A stretch of DNA of 64,000 nucleotides from Lutjanus erythropterus. Lineage: Eukaryota > Chordata > Actinopteri > Lutjaniformes > Lutjanidae. The stretch spans positions 7,835,104 through 7,899,103 of the forward strand of contig CM034613.1 in NCBI GenBank assembly GCA_020091685.1, written 5' to 3'. This document shows positions 23,991-35,263 of this stretch, one piece after another (the first letter of the stretch is position 1; each line of letters starts with the position of its first letter). A model generated the notes under the pieces. The model saw nothing but the letters and a program-made list of their open reading frames with translations. It was not told the DNA's origin and ran no database searches. Made by a program: the position numbers and the translations under genes.

Positions 23991-24967
23991 ATCACGCTCC
24001 AAAAGATTTGGTTAAGGCATTGCTGCTATGGTCACTTACACTTTTCAGAAAGTTCTTAAATAGTGGTCTGAAAAACAGCTTAAAGTAGCAAAACACTAGC
24101 TAATTGGGCAGCTAATGATGATAAGATGTTAATATACAGTGTGTCCTCCAACACTCTCTCTTAACCGTCTACAAAATTTGGTATAGCTCAGCTGTTACTG
24201 GAGCACAGAGTGAAAAGGGATGGACGGGTCATTTCTTGCTAATCTAGCATATATGTGGGCATTTCTCATGTACACAAAATCCACAAACTATGCAGTTGGA
24301 GCTACATACTCAATTTGATGTCATACTCAGAATGAATAGTATGTTAGGATGCAATTCCAAATGCACTAAGAATCTACATCCACGCTAGCAGCTCCGTGAG
24401 GCAGCACTTTAGCACAACATCACTCTGATAACACGCTCACAATGACAATAGACCTTTTTCATAGCAGCCATTTTGGAATGACATGGTAATGTAAACACAG
24501 GTGTTTTTTTTTTTTTTTTACAAGCGATGCTAATTAAGTTTCTGTTCCATTCAGGTCAAACAGAGTCAGGGTGCTGCTATTGTGCATGCTGGCTCACTGG
24601 AAAGCCTCTGCTACACCAAATAAAATGAGACCTTGATTAGTATCATTGGTAACACCTGTGTTTACACTATTATTTCATATCAATATACTAGCTGCTACAT
24701 GTAGCACTAAACACACAGCGCAGTCGAGGCTGATGAGACTGGCATTACTTTGAATAATTCATGAAGGCGAATAATCTTGAGTGGGACATGAATGTCTGTT
24801 TAAAGAGAATTGTCTAAATCTATCTGGTAGTTGCTGAGATATTTCAAGGGATACATGAATTTTTTTTTTTGACCTGACTCTAGATGAACCCTCAGGGTAT
24901 CGCCAAAGTCAGCATTTTGACCAAAGTTGTGGAGCGACAGACAGACCAGTGTTGCCATCCATAGAGT
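23991..24967. other. No gene seen; poly-T tracts
   Basis: Single-copy-looking AT-rich DNA with T-runs at about 24506-24520 and 24860-24870. The sequence near 24870-24950 (GACCTGACTCTAGATGAACC, then CAAAGTTGTGGAGCGACAGACAG) may be an old repeat fragment, but no second copy is seen here. Confidence 0.45.
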
Positions 24968-25328
24968 GGCAGGCATAAGGGGAAAAAAAAAGTTTTGTTT
25001 TGTTTTTTAATTTTGCATTTTGAAAATAAAGTCCAAATGTTGTGAATAAAGTTGAAATGTCAAGAATAAAGTTGAAACATCATTTTGACTTTATCCTCCA
25101 TAGGGTACTTACACTTTTCTTGACATTTTGACTTTATACTCAACATTTCAACCTTATTCTCAAAATGCAGAATACAACTTCCTCCTTTCATCGTTTTTTT
25201 TTCCTATTGCCTGGAACTAATACTGAAAGTTCAACTTTATTCTTGACATTTTAACTTCATTTTAAAAATGCAAAATATTAAAAAAACAAAAAGAAAAAAA
25301 CATTTCTTTTTTTCATGTCGCCCTAATA
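24968..25328. mobile_element. Foldback MITE built from GAATAAAGTTGAAAT words
   Basis: The left arm (about 24968-25080) and the reverse complement of the right arm (about 25200-25328) share the same order of words: GCATAAGGGG versus GACATGAAAA, then an A/T-rich run, TTTTGCATTTTGAAAATAAA versus TTTTGCATTTTTAAAATGAA, then ATGTCAAGAATAAAGTTGAA in both. The arms are about 100 bp and imperfect. I recall GAGAATAAAGTCGAAAT repeats as common in fish. No coding sequence is present. Confidence 0.7.
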
Positions 25329-26224
25329 CTATTACAATATCATGAAACATATGATCAGAATCAGCTGTTCAATGTAATGACATACAAGTTCATACTGAAA
25401 CAAAAGCCTCAAATAATTCCTAAATATATGCTTGGAGTGCTAAAGTGAATTAATTTTGCACATAAAGCCGTTTTCTGATTGAATTTAGATTCTTTTCACA
25501 AATTATTTTTGTTAAAAGTCACCTTTAGGCAAACTGGATGCAGTGAATCTATCTAAACAAAATGTCTGATTGTCTTGATTGGCTTGTCTGATATTAGCTG
25601 GCTGTCAGTAATACAGGATATGAAGTGATGGAGTTCATGATATTCTTGAATAAACTGCTGTCCTAAGCTTGAGATATATACATTGAGATGTCTCAACAGC
25701 AAGACAAACAAAGGAGTAATGGTTTTGACTATGAAGCTAACATCGGAGGAGGCATCCTACAATTTACTAAACAAACTCCATCCTTTTGCCTGTAAACGAT
25801 TTCCTATTATAAACACATGTTGGAGATGAATCACTCTTTAGTTCAACTCTCAGAGAGGACATTTCAGACAAGTTCCCCCTCCTGTTTTCCATTTGGCTGT
25901 TTAATTGTCTCAGCGCTGTCAACAGACTATCAAGGTAATTAGCCATGACTGCACAACAACACAATCAGACAGACAGGAATGAACTGCAGCCTCTGAACAT
26001 GATACTTAGAGAGGGAATGGGTGGGAACGACTTAATGTGGGCGCACGTATGCACACACACGGGGCGCGCACACATCCGGGTGCGCATATACACCGACACA
26101 CACAACCTCTCGTGCACAGTCATTACCGTACCCTGAGTACATAGTTCCATGCCACACATTATATTTCCTTCGCCAACCATAACCCTCCACCCACCTCCTC
26201 CTTAATCCGTCTACCTCTTACAAC
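25329..26224. other. No gene seen
   Basis: AT-rich DNA, then scattered CA/GC words from 26040 to 26110. The short opposite-strand frames (25767-25964, 25945-26180) carry no domain. Confidence 0.55.

Positions 26225-26270
<46 letters not shown>
26225..26270. repeat. (CT)n-(CA)n compound microsatellite
   Basis: A CT run (26225-26246) passes directly into a CA run (26246-26270). Confidence 0.95.
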
Positions 26271-26458
26271 GGTTACAAAACCAAAACCTCATTTCCTCTG
26301 TGCCTCAAGCTATAGGAGCAGTGTTAATTGCGAGAAGGTGGGGAGTGAGCAAGGGTGTGCTTTTGTGTGTGTGTCAGTCCACGGGTCCATAAGCTTCATA
26401 GGTGTGCATAAGCTTCTGCAACCCTATGAATGTTGATTTCTACACGTAGGCTTCAGGA

Positions 26459-27112
26459 GTAATGGATTACATGTAATGGGATTACATAACTAGGGTACGA
26501 AAAATGTAATCCATTAGGACACTTTGCAAGTAACGCCACTCTGGTCTCGAGTGACACCAATTAATCTTTCAGTTTCCAATTTAATATCATGGCCTCTAAT
26601 GAAAATATGCATTCGTTGTTTGGAATTTCCAACATTATTTGTCTTTAAATCAAAAAAGGGGAACAACATCACAGCACAGTGACAGCTCTGCCTTCATCAT
26701 CCAAGAACTCAGCATCTAATTTAAATAAACATTTACAGGAAAGACCAACTACTAACATTACCTACACAGACCAACCGCTAACGTCAGGTACACAGACTAA
26801 CTTCCAGCATTAGTTACACAGACCAACCACTGACATTAGCTACACTGACCAACTGCTAACACTAGCCATAAAGAAATATAGTTAGCTAGCCTCTCAATAC
26901 TACTTCTACTGAAAAATATGTATAATTACCTCTATAGCTGAACGAATACTTAACCTAAGAGGAACAGATATTCTATTAGGCTCAACAATTTTACCATATT
27001 TGGTATTGTGGTAATCCAAAAGTATGGAAAGGTAATCAAGTTAAGTTACTTTATACAATACTTTTGGATTAGGTTACTGAGTGCAAGTAATAATTAATTG
27101 CATCAGTTTACA
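26459..27112. mobile_element. Probable GTAATCC-type non-autonomous element
   Basis: The left part has GTAATGGATTACATGTAATG and AATGTAATCCATTA. The right part has GTAATCCAAAAGTATGG and, inverted, ATACTTTTGGATTAGGTTAC. I recall fish repeats dominated by alternating GTAACG/TAATCC words. The inner arms at about 27008-27078 form a clear inverted repeat (ATCCAAAAGTAT / ATACTTTTGGAT). Outer boundaries are uncertain. A 26-bp minisatellite lies inside. No coding sequence is present. Confidence 0.5.
26743..26869 (+). repeat. 26-bp minisatellite, about five copies
   Basis: Units beginning GACCAAC (or GACTAAC) start at 26743, 26769, 26795, 26821 and 26847, exactly 26 bp apart. The consensus is close to GACCAACYRCTAACATTAGC plus TACACA. 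The copies differ by 3-7 bases, so the array is moderately old. It is not coding. Confidence 0.95.
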
Positions 27113-27144
27113 TTTTTAAAGAATCCCTTTCCACCCTGTCTATA

Positions 27145-27145
27145 T

Positions 27146-27188
<43 letters not shown>
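27145..27188. repeat. (GT)n microsatellite
   Basis: A GT run with one GA interruption near its left end. Confidence 0.95.
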
Positions 27189-27190
<2 letters not shown>

Positions 27191-27984
27191 CAGTTCTTTT
27201 AAGTGTGTAGGCAGTCTCTCCTATGCCAGTCTGGGCATAGCTCCAGGGTTTCCTGCACCACCTGGGCATCTGTGAGTCCTAGTGCCTGTCACTGGGTACC
27301 GTCCCAGCTGGAGTGTGTGCTTCGCTTTGTGTACATCTTTGTGTTGTTTGTGTGTGTGTCAGCTGAGGAGGGGCCGCCCATGATGAGCCTTTAGTGCCAG
27401 CAGCAAACACCATTGTCTTATCCATGTCTTATCCTTTGAGCCACAGGGGCCCATGCACAAACACACACACACTCGCAGTGTACATCTGGTTCCACCTCCG
27501 CCTTCTTCTCCACACACTGAGTGGATCCTTCCCTTTGAAAAACATTACCAATAAAAAAGACACAAGGAATTAAGAGAGGGGGGAAAAGAATTCGATTAAA
27601 CAGCCACCATTAAGTAGCCAATGAAGCTGTCTGTGCCTGCTTGCTTAGACTATACATACACCATTAGTTGATCAGGCCATGGCGGACTTAAAAGTACCCT
27701 GACTCAAAGGTCATCTACCTCCATTGAGCAGAGCTAATATTAGATTAGCTCTATGGCACTATGTGAGTAAAATAAGAAAGGGCAGGCTGGCCAGATTGGA
27801 AAGCAAGACATTATATTGACTCTGTGGTGGCCATTGTCTCCACTCTGTTGAAACACAACTGAATTTACAGCAATGATTTATGTTTTTCAGGTACATTTTG
27901 GTATGAAAGAAAAAAAAAACAATGTTGAGGACTGTAGGGAGGGATAAACCCATCAAAACTCAGTTCAGCTGCAAGTGCATTACA
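27189..27984. other. No gene seen
   Basis: A GT-flavoured stretch followed by AT-rich DNA. The frame at 27203-27394 has no domain, and a short CA run lies at about 27460-27472. Confidence 0.55.
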
Positions 27985-28600
27985 TATACACTTTTGGTTT
28001 TGCTCCCATTTATCATGACTTTAAGTAAAAAAATATCTAAAACAAACTCTGCTGTGCAGGACTGACATGCCAAGTCCAAGAGAGTCAAGCACCTCATGTG
28101 CATGAAAAAGGAGCAAAAAAGATGCAGAGGTTACTAATGGTGGTGACAAGTCTTCAAAAAGGGATAAAAATTAGCATGTACCATCTTTACATCACTACTG
28201 ATTGGAGGTGGAGCTGAATCCCATATATACTCATGACTACTGCAGAGTCATTTAACCTGGGAGTGAATGCTGATTGAACCCTTTATCACTGAAGACAAAA
28301 GCCACATGTTCGTAGGTGTTAGTGGGTTTTCTGTGCACTGTAAAAGGGGCTTTACTGTGACAAGCCCGAGGCACACCTGTGCAGTAATCATGCTGTTTAA
28401 TCAGCATGTCTATGCCACACCTGTCAGGTGGATGGATTATCTTGACAAAAGAGAAGTGCTCATGAACACGGATTTGAACAAATTTGTGAACAAGATTTGA
28501 GAGAAATAAAGCTTTTGTTTGCATAGAAGAAGTCTGAGATTCTTCATGAAAAGTGGGAGCAAAAACAACACTGGTGCATTTATATTTTTGTGAAGTGTAT
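27985..28600 (+). mobile_element. Non-autonomous DNA transposon remnant with terminal inverted repeats
   Basis: The left end (ATACAC, then GGTTTTGCTCCCATTTATCA, 27985-28016) matches the reverse complement of the right end (ATACACTTCAC, later GTTTTTGCTCCCACTTTTCA, 28542-28600). The interior includes CACCTGTCAGGTGGATGGAT and GAGAGAAATAAAGCTTTTGT, words I recall from the 3' part of a very common fish DNA transposon family. There is no transposase frame: the frames at 28267-28500 (plus) and 28252-28620 (minus) overlap across the remnant and show no DDE motif. Probably an internally deleted copy. Confidence 0.65.
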
Positions 28601-28774
28601 GAAAAACAGTGATGATACACATAATGTTTTTACGGCTTCATATATAATTCACAACTCACATCAATAGTAAAGAGCTTTAAGGTGATGAAAAAATGCAGTC
28701 AGTAGAGGAAACTGCGTGTTTTTGTCTCACAATGTCCAGCTAAATGTCGTTGGTTATCAGCCTTTTTATTGACC

Positions 28775-29115
28775 ACTACATTATTGGGAATAGGTAATAA
28801 AGTTAATGGCTGATAGAGGTAATTAGGAGCGAAGTTCATTTAAAGTACGAGATAAGGCAACAAAGTTAAGAGACGATGCATTACAGGGTGCTAATATTGC
28901 TGTCAGTGGGCATGGGCATTAGTAACAGAGACAAAATTAATGACAACAACAACAAAGAGGGCAAAAGAGAAATCAAAGAGTAATAAAAGAGCGTCCTTGG
29001 TCCTCTCTGTTGCTGAAATTGCCCTCAAAATGATGCATTCTCTCTGGATGATTACGGGAAAGCGTGCCAAAGCGTCAGAGCTGAAAACAATTTTAAGAGC
29101 TTTCAGGTAGCGGTC
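28775..29115. other. Candidate conserved non-coding element
   Basis: A low-repeat stretch rich in TAATTAGG, TTAATGGCTGAT, TTAATGAC and AATGATGCATTCT words, without usable frames. It lies between a transposon remnant and CA/GT-containing DNA. Regulatory role is inference from composition. Confidence 0.25.
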
Positions 29116-29879
29116 AACAGATCCCTGTGTACAGAAACACTTCAGGGTTGAAACAATACACCCAGCCCCGGCACAATAACACTCCTGGCCTCGGGCACCA
29201 CACACTCCACCACACACAAACATACACTCCTATGCTTCCTGCCCACTGTTGCCCCAAGGTTGAAACTCTAAACCTAATCACTCAGTATTCAGCGGAGGCA
29301 ACACTCCCGCACTCTACAGTACCGACCTAATCCTTCCACACACTGCTTTCTTGTGTGTGTATGTGGGTGTGAGTGTTTGTGAGCATGTTTGTATATAAGC
29401 AGATGCCCTGTACCTTTGCATAGACAATAGAGCAGCTCTCCCACTCTTGTCTGAAGATATTAGAGCTGCAGTGCAGTGAAGCAGCAAAGTAAACTGCTGG
29501 CATGTGTGCTTAAATACCACATGTGAGGTCCTGTGGGTGAAACTTGCAGTGTGCATCTATATGTGCTCCTCATCTGTGGGTATGTGTGTGCAGGGATAGT
29601 TAAACTCAGACTAATCTGGAATGCGACCAATATTCATGTCAAGTAATCATTAAAAAACACATCCCTTAGTATCAGAATAAACTACATAATATTTCATGTA
29701 CAAACAAAACTGAATATACCTGTGATATAAGAATAGATAATAAGATAACAAATAACGCAAGAAATGAAATGATTTCACTCTGTGCATTTGAAATGATTAA
29801 CAAAAAACAAACAAATACACCCTGTCCTGTTATTTAATTTGGTTTGGACCAGAGTTAATACGTTTGGCTAAATTTAATT

Positions 29880-30475
29880 TGTTTTTATTTTCGTCTTTTG
29901 TGTGTGTGTTTTTTTAATCATTTCAATTCATTTCAGTTATTCACTTAGTAGTGTGGGTTCAGTTTAGTTTTTACTCATTAAAAACGTTTTGTTATAGTTT
30001 AGTTTTTATTAGTTTCAGCGTCAAGGTTATTATAGTAAACTCAATCTAAACTAAAAACTAACACTTGGTGTGAAAAAACAGTTTTGGTGACTGCAATAAA
30101 ATAAAAAACAAGGCAAACTAAATGAAACAATATTGTGTACATACAAGACAATCTAAAATGAAATAGAAATATACAGAAGATGTCATTGCCGCTCATGACT
30201 GTGGCTGAGTCAGTCAACTTAAGTTTTTAGACTTATGTTTTTAGACAATAAAAACTAAACTAGAAACAAAATAAAATAAAAAACTAAACTAAAAAAATTA
30301 ACTACAATAATTATTATCAGTAACAGGGTTTTCTATTATTATATTCATAGTCATGTTTTTTTTAAAAGTACACAACATAGTTTACATTTTTTGTTTTTTA
30401 AGTTTTTTAAGTTTTGTTTTTATTTCTATTACTATAATGTTTTTACTTTGGTTTAAGTTAACTATAATAACCTTT
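29880..30475. mobile_element. AT-rich MITE with AAGGTTATTATAG inverted ends
   Basis: AAGGTTATTATAGTAAACT at 30023 and the reverse complement of AGTTAACTATAATAACCTT at 30456-30474 form terminal inverted repeats of a roughly 450-bp element. The interior is TTTAGTTTTTA/TAAAAACTAAAC-rich and largely self-complementary. The stretch 29880-30022 carries the same words (TTTAGTTTTTATTAGTTTCA) and may be a second, partial copy. There is no coding sequence. Confidence 0.6.
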
Positions 30476-32160
30476 GTTTTAAGGTCATACCCTTTCTGTT
30501 TATGTATGTGACATTTCCGTGCGTTTTCCCGTCATCATCACGCTTTTGATTGGCTGAGGTTTGCTAATCAGAGTGCAGAGGTCATGCAGGTGGGGCATCG
30601 TTTCAGGAAGTCATCATGGCAGATGAGAGGAAATATCCGAAGGAAATAAATAAACAAACAAATACGAAAGTCACGCGCGCGAGACATTCTATAACTGAGT
30701 GGATTTTTTGCTTCACTGGCTGTCACATTATTATTATTGTGGAATACAGCGCATGCAAAAGGTAAGTAAATGATTTTATGCGCATTGTTTGGACTGCTGT
30801 TGAGTTTCTGGGCTATATTACTGACTTGTTTCATCATGGTGTGCGATACTTTACACTTACAGACGGGCTTGGCGTCTGTTATATCGTGTTTTTACTATGT
30901 TTTCATGTTTTTAGCACTTGACGCAGTGGTAACCCTGATTTGTTTGTTTCCCGAGGGAACGCACGCGCTCTCTACTCGTTTAGCTCGCTCTTTATTTCTC
31001 AAACTGGACATTTGACGGATCACACTGTTTATTTTATCATATATAAACTAGCCTAAAATGTCCTGTGTTGGTTTCCTAATGAGAGGAAATAAAAAATGAC
31101 GAGATGACTTAACTCAATCTCAATTAATTCATGTCTGATTTCAACACATATACATATTTTCAATAAATCATCAAGATATCCAGACATCCAGGCTTCTTGT
31201 GACTTTGGTTGCAACAGTGTGTCATTTTTAAAAAGTGTGTCCCCAGGAAGAAAGTTTGGGAAACATTGTTTTACTGTGTTTAATAGCTGCAGCTACAGTT
31301 TAGTAAATTCTCTGATAACATGTGAAAGAGTTTATATAACATTAAACAAAGCTGGAACCTCTTTCTCATGCAAACATTGAAATGCTGGAATGATTCATAA
31401 ACATAAACCATAAACAAAAACTGCTCCTACCAGAATGAACAGGATGTTTAAGCTATTTTAGTATGAAATACACATTTATGGGATCAGAATTATCCTGCTT
31501 TACTTACGCTCCTCTTCAGCTAGAAATGAAAGGCCGTCACACAAGGATTAGCCCTCTCTGTTACTAACAGCCTCATTTATTCCATCACACAACACTGGTA
31601 TATCTCTCCCTCCTTCCTGGGAAAAAAAAACAGTGTGAAGCAGATTATTTTTGTAAATTGGCCTAAAAAATGGTGGGAGGGCCACCCGGACTCTATCGGG
31701 GGCCAGATTTGGCCTGTGGGCCTTAAGTTGAGAATCGCTGCTTTAGTTTGTGAATTTTTGTGCGTTTGTTGCTTGTATGCTAGAACGACTGTTCAAGTAC
31801 AGCCTACTCAGAAGCCTCAACATACAGGAACATAGCTGTTCTGTCATTCTGTAGGCATGGCCTTTTTCTTATGAAACAGTTGTAATGTATCATTTCATGG
31901 TGTATGTAGGGACTGGATAATGACTCAAGCCCAGGGGCCCCAGCCATCTCAAGTACCCCCCCCCCATCACCACCCTTCCCTGTGTGGGTCTGTTCATTGT
32001 ATACAGTATGTGCACTTTAGCCTTGGGAGGACAGTTTAAAATTGCTTTTTGTTTGAAATAGCTATTACGATGCATATAGACTATAAATACATCTAGCCTA
32101 CGTCTTTATGTGTGCATGCGTGGCATTTAATGTCTACAACAACTGCAGATGTTTAAGTAT
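30476..32160. other. No confirmed gene; promoter-like CpG patch and possible hAT scraps
   Basis: 30540-30770 has an inverted CCAAT box (GATTGGCTGA, 30547-30556), a CACGCGCGCGAG patch (30673-30684) and a strong splice-donor consensus AAAAG|GTAAGT at 30757-30767 (see findings). Near 31245-31275 and 31680-31740, words such as GTTTGGGAAACATTGTTTTA and GGCCAGATTTGGCCTGTGGG resemble hAT-type element ends in fish; these are weak calls. A C12-13 run lies at about 31957-31968. Confidence 0.35.
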
Positions 32161-32167
32161 GTATTTT

Positions 32168-32245
32168 GTGTGTGTGTGTATATATTTATATATGAGTATA
32201 TATATATATATATATATGTATGTATATGTATGTATATGCCTGTGT
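32168..32245. repeat. (GT)n/(TA)n/(GTAT)n compound tract
   Basis: GTGTGTGTG passes into TATATATATA and then TGTATGTATATG units. It is a simple-sequence tract with high potential to melt or form a cruciform. Confidence 0.9.
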
Positions 32246-32738
32246 GTGTCATAGGTTTGGGGAGTCAGTAGGGGTCCCGCGAGGCTGATTAGTGAGCCTT
32301 ACCAAATGTCATTAGGGTGTAATGAAAAAGCAGCCCTGGTACTAATGTATAATAAAGTGAATGGGCTGTTACATTACCACAGTGTCCAGACTATGCCTGT
32401 TGGCACATCAGCACTTCATTGGTTTGTATGCGCGCGTGTGTGTAGCAGCCTTACGTCAAATGTATGAGGAAAAGATGACGGAAACAGTTGGTGCTGACAG
32501 AATGGCAGAGACAGAGAGGCAGGAAAGAGTGAGAAGGACCTTTCAATTGTGTTAAAGAACTCATGCGTGCGTGTGTGCATGCAATTGTGTGTTTGTATTC
32601 AAACGTAAAATTTATTGATGCAAATGTGGAATTTGCATGAAGGCCAATGTTCATGTGTGCATACTGTATTTGGGTTAAGCTAATATCAGTGCGATCATAT
32701 GCAAATACTATACAGTAGATGTGCGTGAGTGAACTTTG

Positions 32739-33322
32739 TATATTTTTATTTAACCTTTATTTAAGGTTGAGATAAAATCTCTTTTTCAACGGTGAACTGG
32801 CCAAGAAGGCAGGAAAGTCACAGTTGATGTGGATTACATACATACAATAAAAGTACAAGACTAGCCATTACAGATGGTGCAAAATAAAACATTACTGCCC
32901 ACACACAACAAAGAGGTCAAATGGAGATAGAAACTGTATGCCACAATTAATTATTTATTGTAGTAGGAACATTTGTGATAAAAACTAACTACTAAAGTAA
33001 GCTTTTGTTTAAGATGGGCTAGAGAGACGAGGGAGGATAAATTGAGACTAGCCTGCAGGTCATTCCAAGACCAAGGGCTGTAATGAGAAAGACTTTTTCC
33101 AGACCCAGTCGACATAGGTGGTACCCTTTACCTCAGCCTATCTCTGGATCTGAGATTGTAGATATTATGTACAAATACAAACTTAGAGCATATGCACATG
33201 GGTTAATCTGCCTAGAATGGCCTTGTACATTAATAAATACCAGTGCTGCATCTTGTGCATAGCTGGTGACAATCATCTGAGTGTACAACATGCAATTATG
33301 AGTCCTGTGGCCTGAGTTTGAA
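32739..33322. repeat. Interspersed repeat of unassigned family
   Basis: It begins TTTTTATTTAACCTTTATTT and continues with GATAAAATCTCTTTTTCAA, CTGGCCAAGAAGGCAGGAAA, CATTCCAAGACCAAGGGCTG and GAAAGACTTTTTCCAGACC. I recall this order from an abundant fish repeat, but cannot name its class with confidence. A related fragment (TTATTTAACCTTTTATTTAGACAG) occurs at about 44937-44962. It ends against the Tc1-like element. Confidence 0.45.
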
Positions 33323-33325
33323 ATA

Positions 33326-34480
33326 CACTGCCCGGCAAAAAAAAATGTCATACGCTCTAATATTTCATTCGACCGCCTTTAGCTTTGGTTACAGCATGCA
33401 TTAATCGTGGCGTTGTTTCAATAAGCATATGTCAATGTCACAACCTTCATTTCTGTCCAGAGCTACATTCATTTTCCACCAAGATCTTGTATTGATGATG
33501 GGAGAGTCGGGCCGCTGCATAAAGTCTTCTCCAGCACATTCCAAAGATTCTCAATGGGGTTAAGGTTTGGACTCTGTGGTGGCCGATCCATGTGTGAAAA
33601 TGATGTGTCATGCTCCCTGAACCACTCTTTCACAATTTGAGTCTGATGAATCCTGGCATTGTCATCTTGGAATATGCCCGTGCCATCAGGGAAAAAAAAA
33701 ATCCATTGATGGAAAAACCTGCTCATTCAGTATATTCAGGTAGTGAGCTGACCTAATGTTTTTGGGGACATAACGTTGCTGGACCTCGACTGAAGTAACC
33801 ACAAATCATGACACTGCCCCCACAGGCTTGTATGGTAGGCACCAGGCATGATGGGCGCATCACTTCATCTGCCTCTCTTCTTACCCTGATGCTCACTTCG
33901 CTCTGGAACAGGTTAAATCTGGACTCATCAGACCACATGACCTTTTTCCATTTCTCCAGAGCCCAATCTTTATGCACCCTAGCAAACGAAAGCATTTTTC
34001 CCTGATTAGCCTCACTGATAAGTGGTTTTCTTAAGGCTACACGGTTCTTCAGAGGTCTCTTAGCATTTGCTCTTACTTTCACTATTAAACATTGCTGTGA
34101 GTTCTACTGTTGATTTTTTACGATTTGACATTTTTTTCCGACCACATTTCTTCCTCAGAGATGATGGTTCACCACTATCCTTCCAGGTTTTAATAATGTG
34201 TTGGACGTTTCTTTCTTCTATCTCCTCAGTTGTTTTCTTTGCTTGATGCAGGCCAATAATTTGACCCTTCTGAAACAGAGTAACATCTTTTCCACAACCA
34301 CAGGATATGTCTTCTGACATAGTTATTTAAGAAATGAGAAGCTACTCACTGCATCAGTTAGAGTTAAATAATTTGTTGCCAGTTGAAGCATATTAATAAC
34401 TGCAGTAATTATCCAATGGAAGACTCTTGCCTATTTGTTTAGTTAAATCCAGGTGGTGACTTGTTTTTGGTCAGGCACTA
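33326..34480 (-). mobile_element. Near-complete Tc1/mariner element (DD36E-type spacing), inactive
   Basis: The left end reads CACTGCCCGGCAAAAAAAAA (33326 on). The right end on the minus strand reads TAGTGCCTGACCAAAAACAA (from 34480). TA lies outside both ends (33324-33325 and 34481-34482), the expected Tc1/mariner target duplication. The length of about 1155 bp is close to the family norm of 1.2-1.3 kb. The whole transposase is recognisable on the minus strand but broken by at least two frameshifts. The element was inserted at the edge of an older repeat. I recall this terminal sequence from common fish copies. Confidence 0.9.
33469..34320 (-). pseudogene. Tc1/mariner transposase, broken into three frames
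   Basis: The cut-and-paste DDE transposase would bind the terminal repeats and excise and insert the element at TA. Three frames cover it. 34320-34060 is the N-terminal helix-turn-helix DNA-binding part (GKDVTLFQKGQIIGLHQAKK, then a basic linker GRKKMSNRKKS). 34082-33753 carries the start of the catalytic domain with WSDESRF (first Asp) and MRPSCLVPTIQACGGSVMI. 33726-33469 carries FQDDNARIH (second Asp) and [14 protein letters not shown] (Glu). 36 residues lie between the second Asp and the Glu, which fits the DD36E group. Frames change between 34082 and 34060 and again between 33753 and 33726. All three catalytic positions are intact, but no full-length protein can be made. Confidence 0.9.
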
Positions 34481-34529
34481 TATATCTCATAGCAGCATGA
34501 TAAAGTGAGTCAAGTAAGGCCAAAGAAGA

Positions 34530-35263
34530 GGGACAAGGAAATCTGTAGCAAAACTTTTCAACCTACATTCGATTGAGTACAGTACAAAGACAAGATATTT
34601 AATGTTCATACTGATTAACTTTGTTTTTTGTAAATATAAACTCTGAAATTGATGCCTGCAACACATTTCAAAAAAGTTGGGATGGGGCATGTTTACCACT
34701 GTGTTACATCACCTTTTTTTTTTCTAACAACACTCAGTAAGTGTTTGGGAACTGAGGACACTAATTGTTGAAGTTTTGAAAGTGAAATTCTCTCTCATTC
34801 TTGCTTGATATATTTCTTCAGGTGCCCAACAGTCTGGAGTCCCTGTTGTCATATTTTGTGCTTCATAATGTACCACACATTTTGAGTGGGAGACAGGTCT
34901 GGACTGCAGGCAGGTCAGTCTAATACCTGAACTCTTTTACTATGCAGCCACACTGTTGTAACACATGCAGAATATGTCTTGACATTGTCTTGCTGAAATA
35001 AATAGACACATCCCTGAAAAAGACGTCTGCACGGCAGCATATGTTGCTTTAAAACCTGTATGTATCTTTCAGCATTAATGGGGCCTTCACAGATGTGACA
35101 GTTACCCATGATGCCATGGGCACTAACACCCCATCATACCATCTCAGATGCTGCTTTTGAACTTTGAACAGAGAATTTGGCAGCTTTTCAGATCCTTGCT
35201 TTCTGTTTTTTATTTACATTTTAGACAGCGTCCCAACATTTTTGGAATTGATCTTTGTTTAAG
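34530..35263 (-). mobile_element. Second Tc1-type element, internally deleted and truncated
   Basis: On the minus strand the 5' end reads CAATTCCAAAAATGTTGGGA, then CGCTGTCTAAAATGTAAATA (35250 downwards), a terminal sequence I recall from an abundant fish Tc1-like family. The front of the transposase is missing, then the C-terminal half is recognisable (35160-34733). It is followed by CCCATCCCAACTTTTTTGAA and TTAAATATCTTGTCTTTG (34690-34590), matching the 3' region of the same family. The 3' terminal repeat is absent. It lies about 50 bp from the DD36E element and has the same orientation. Confidence 0.75.
34733..35160 (-). pseudogene. Tc1-type transposase C-terminal half with in-frame stops
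   Basis: One continuous frame on the minus strand reads MGNCHICEGPINAERYIQVL, LFQQDNVKTYSACVTTVWL, then PACSPDLSPTQNVWYIMKHK. The QDN Asp is present, and the residue at the catalytic Glu position (34 residues further on) is Gln (SPTQNVW where SPIENVW is usual), so catalysis would be lost. TGA stops interrupt the frame upstream of the MGN, at the Trp-Pro of the (W)PACSPD motif, and twice downstream. The frame itself is preserved, so decay is mainly by substitution. Confidence 0.85.
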
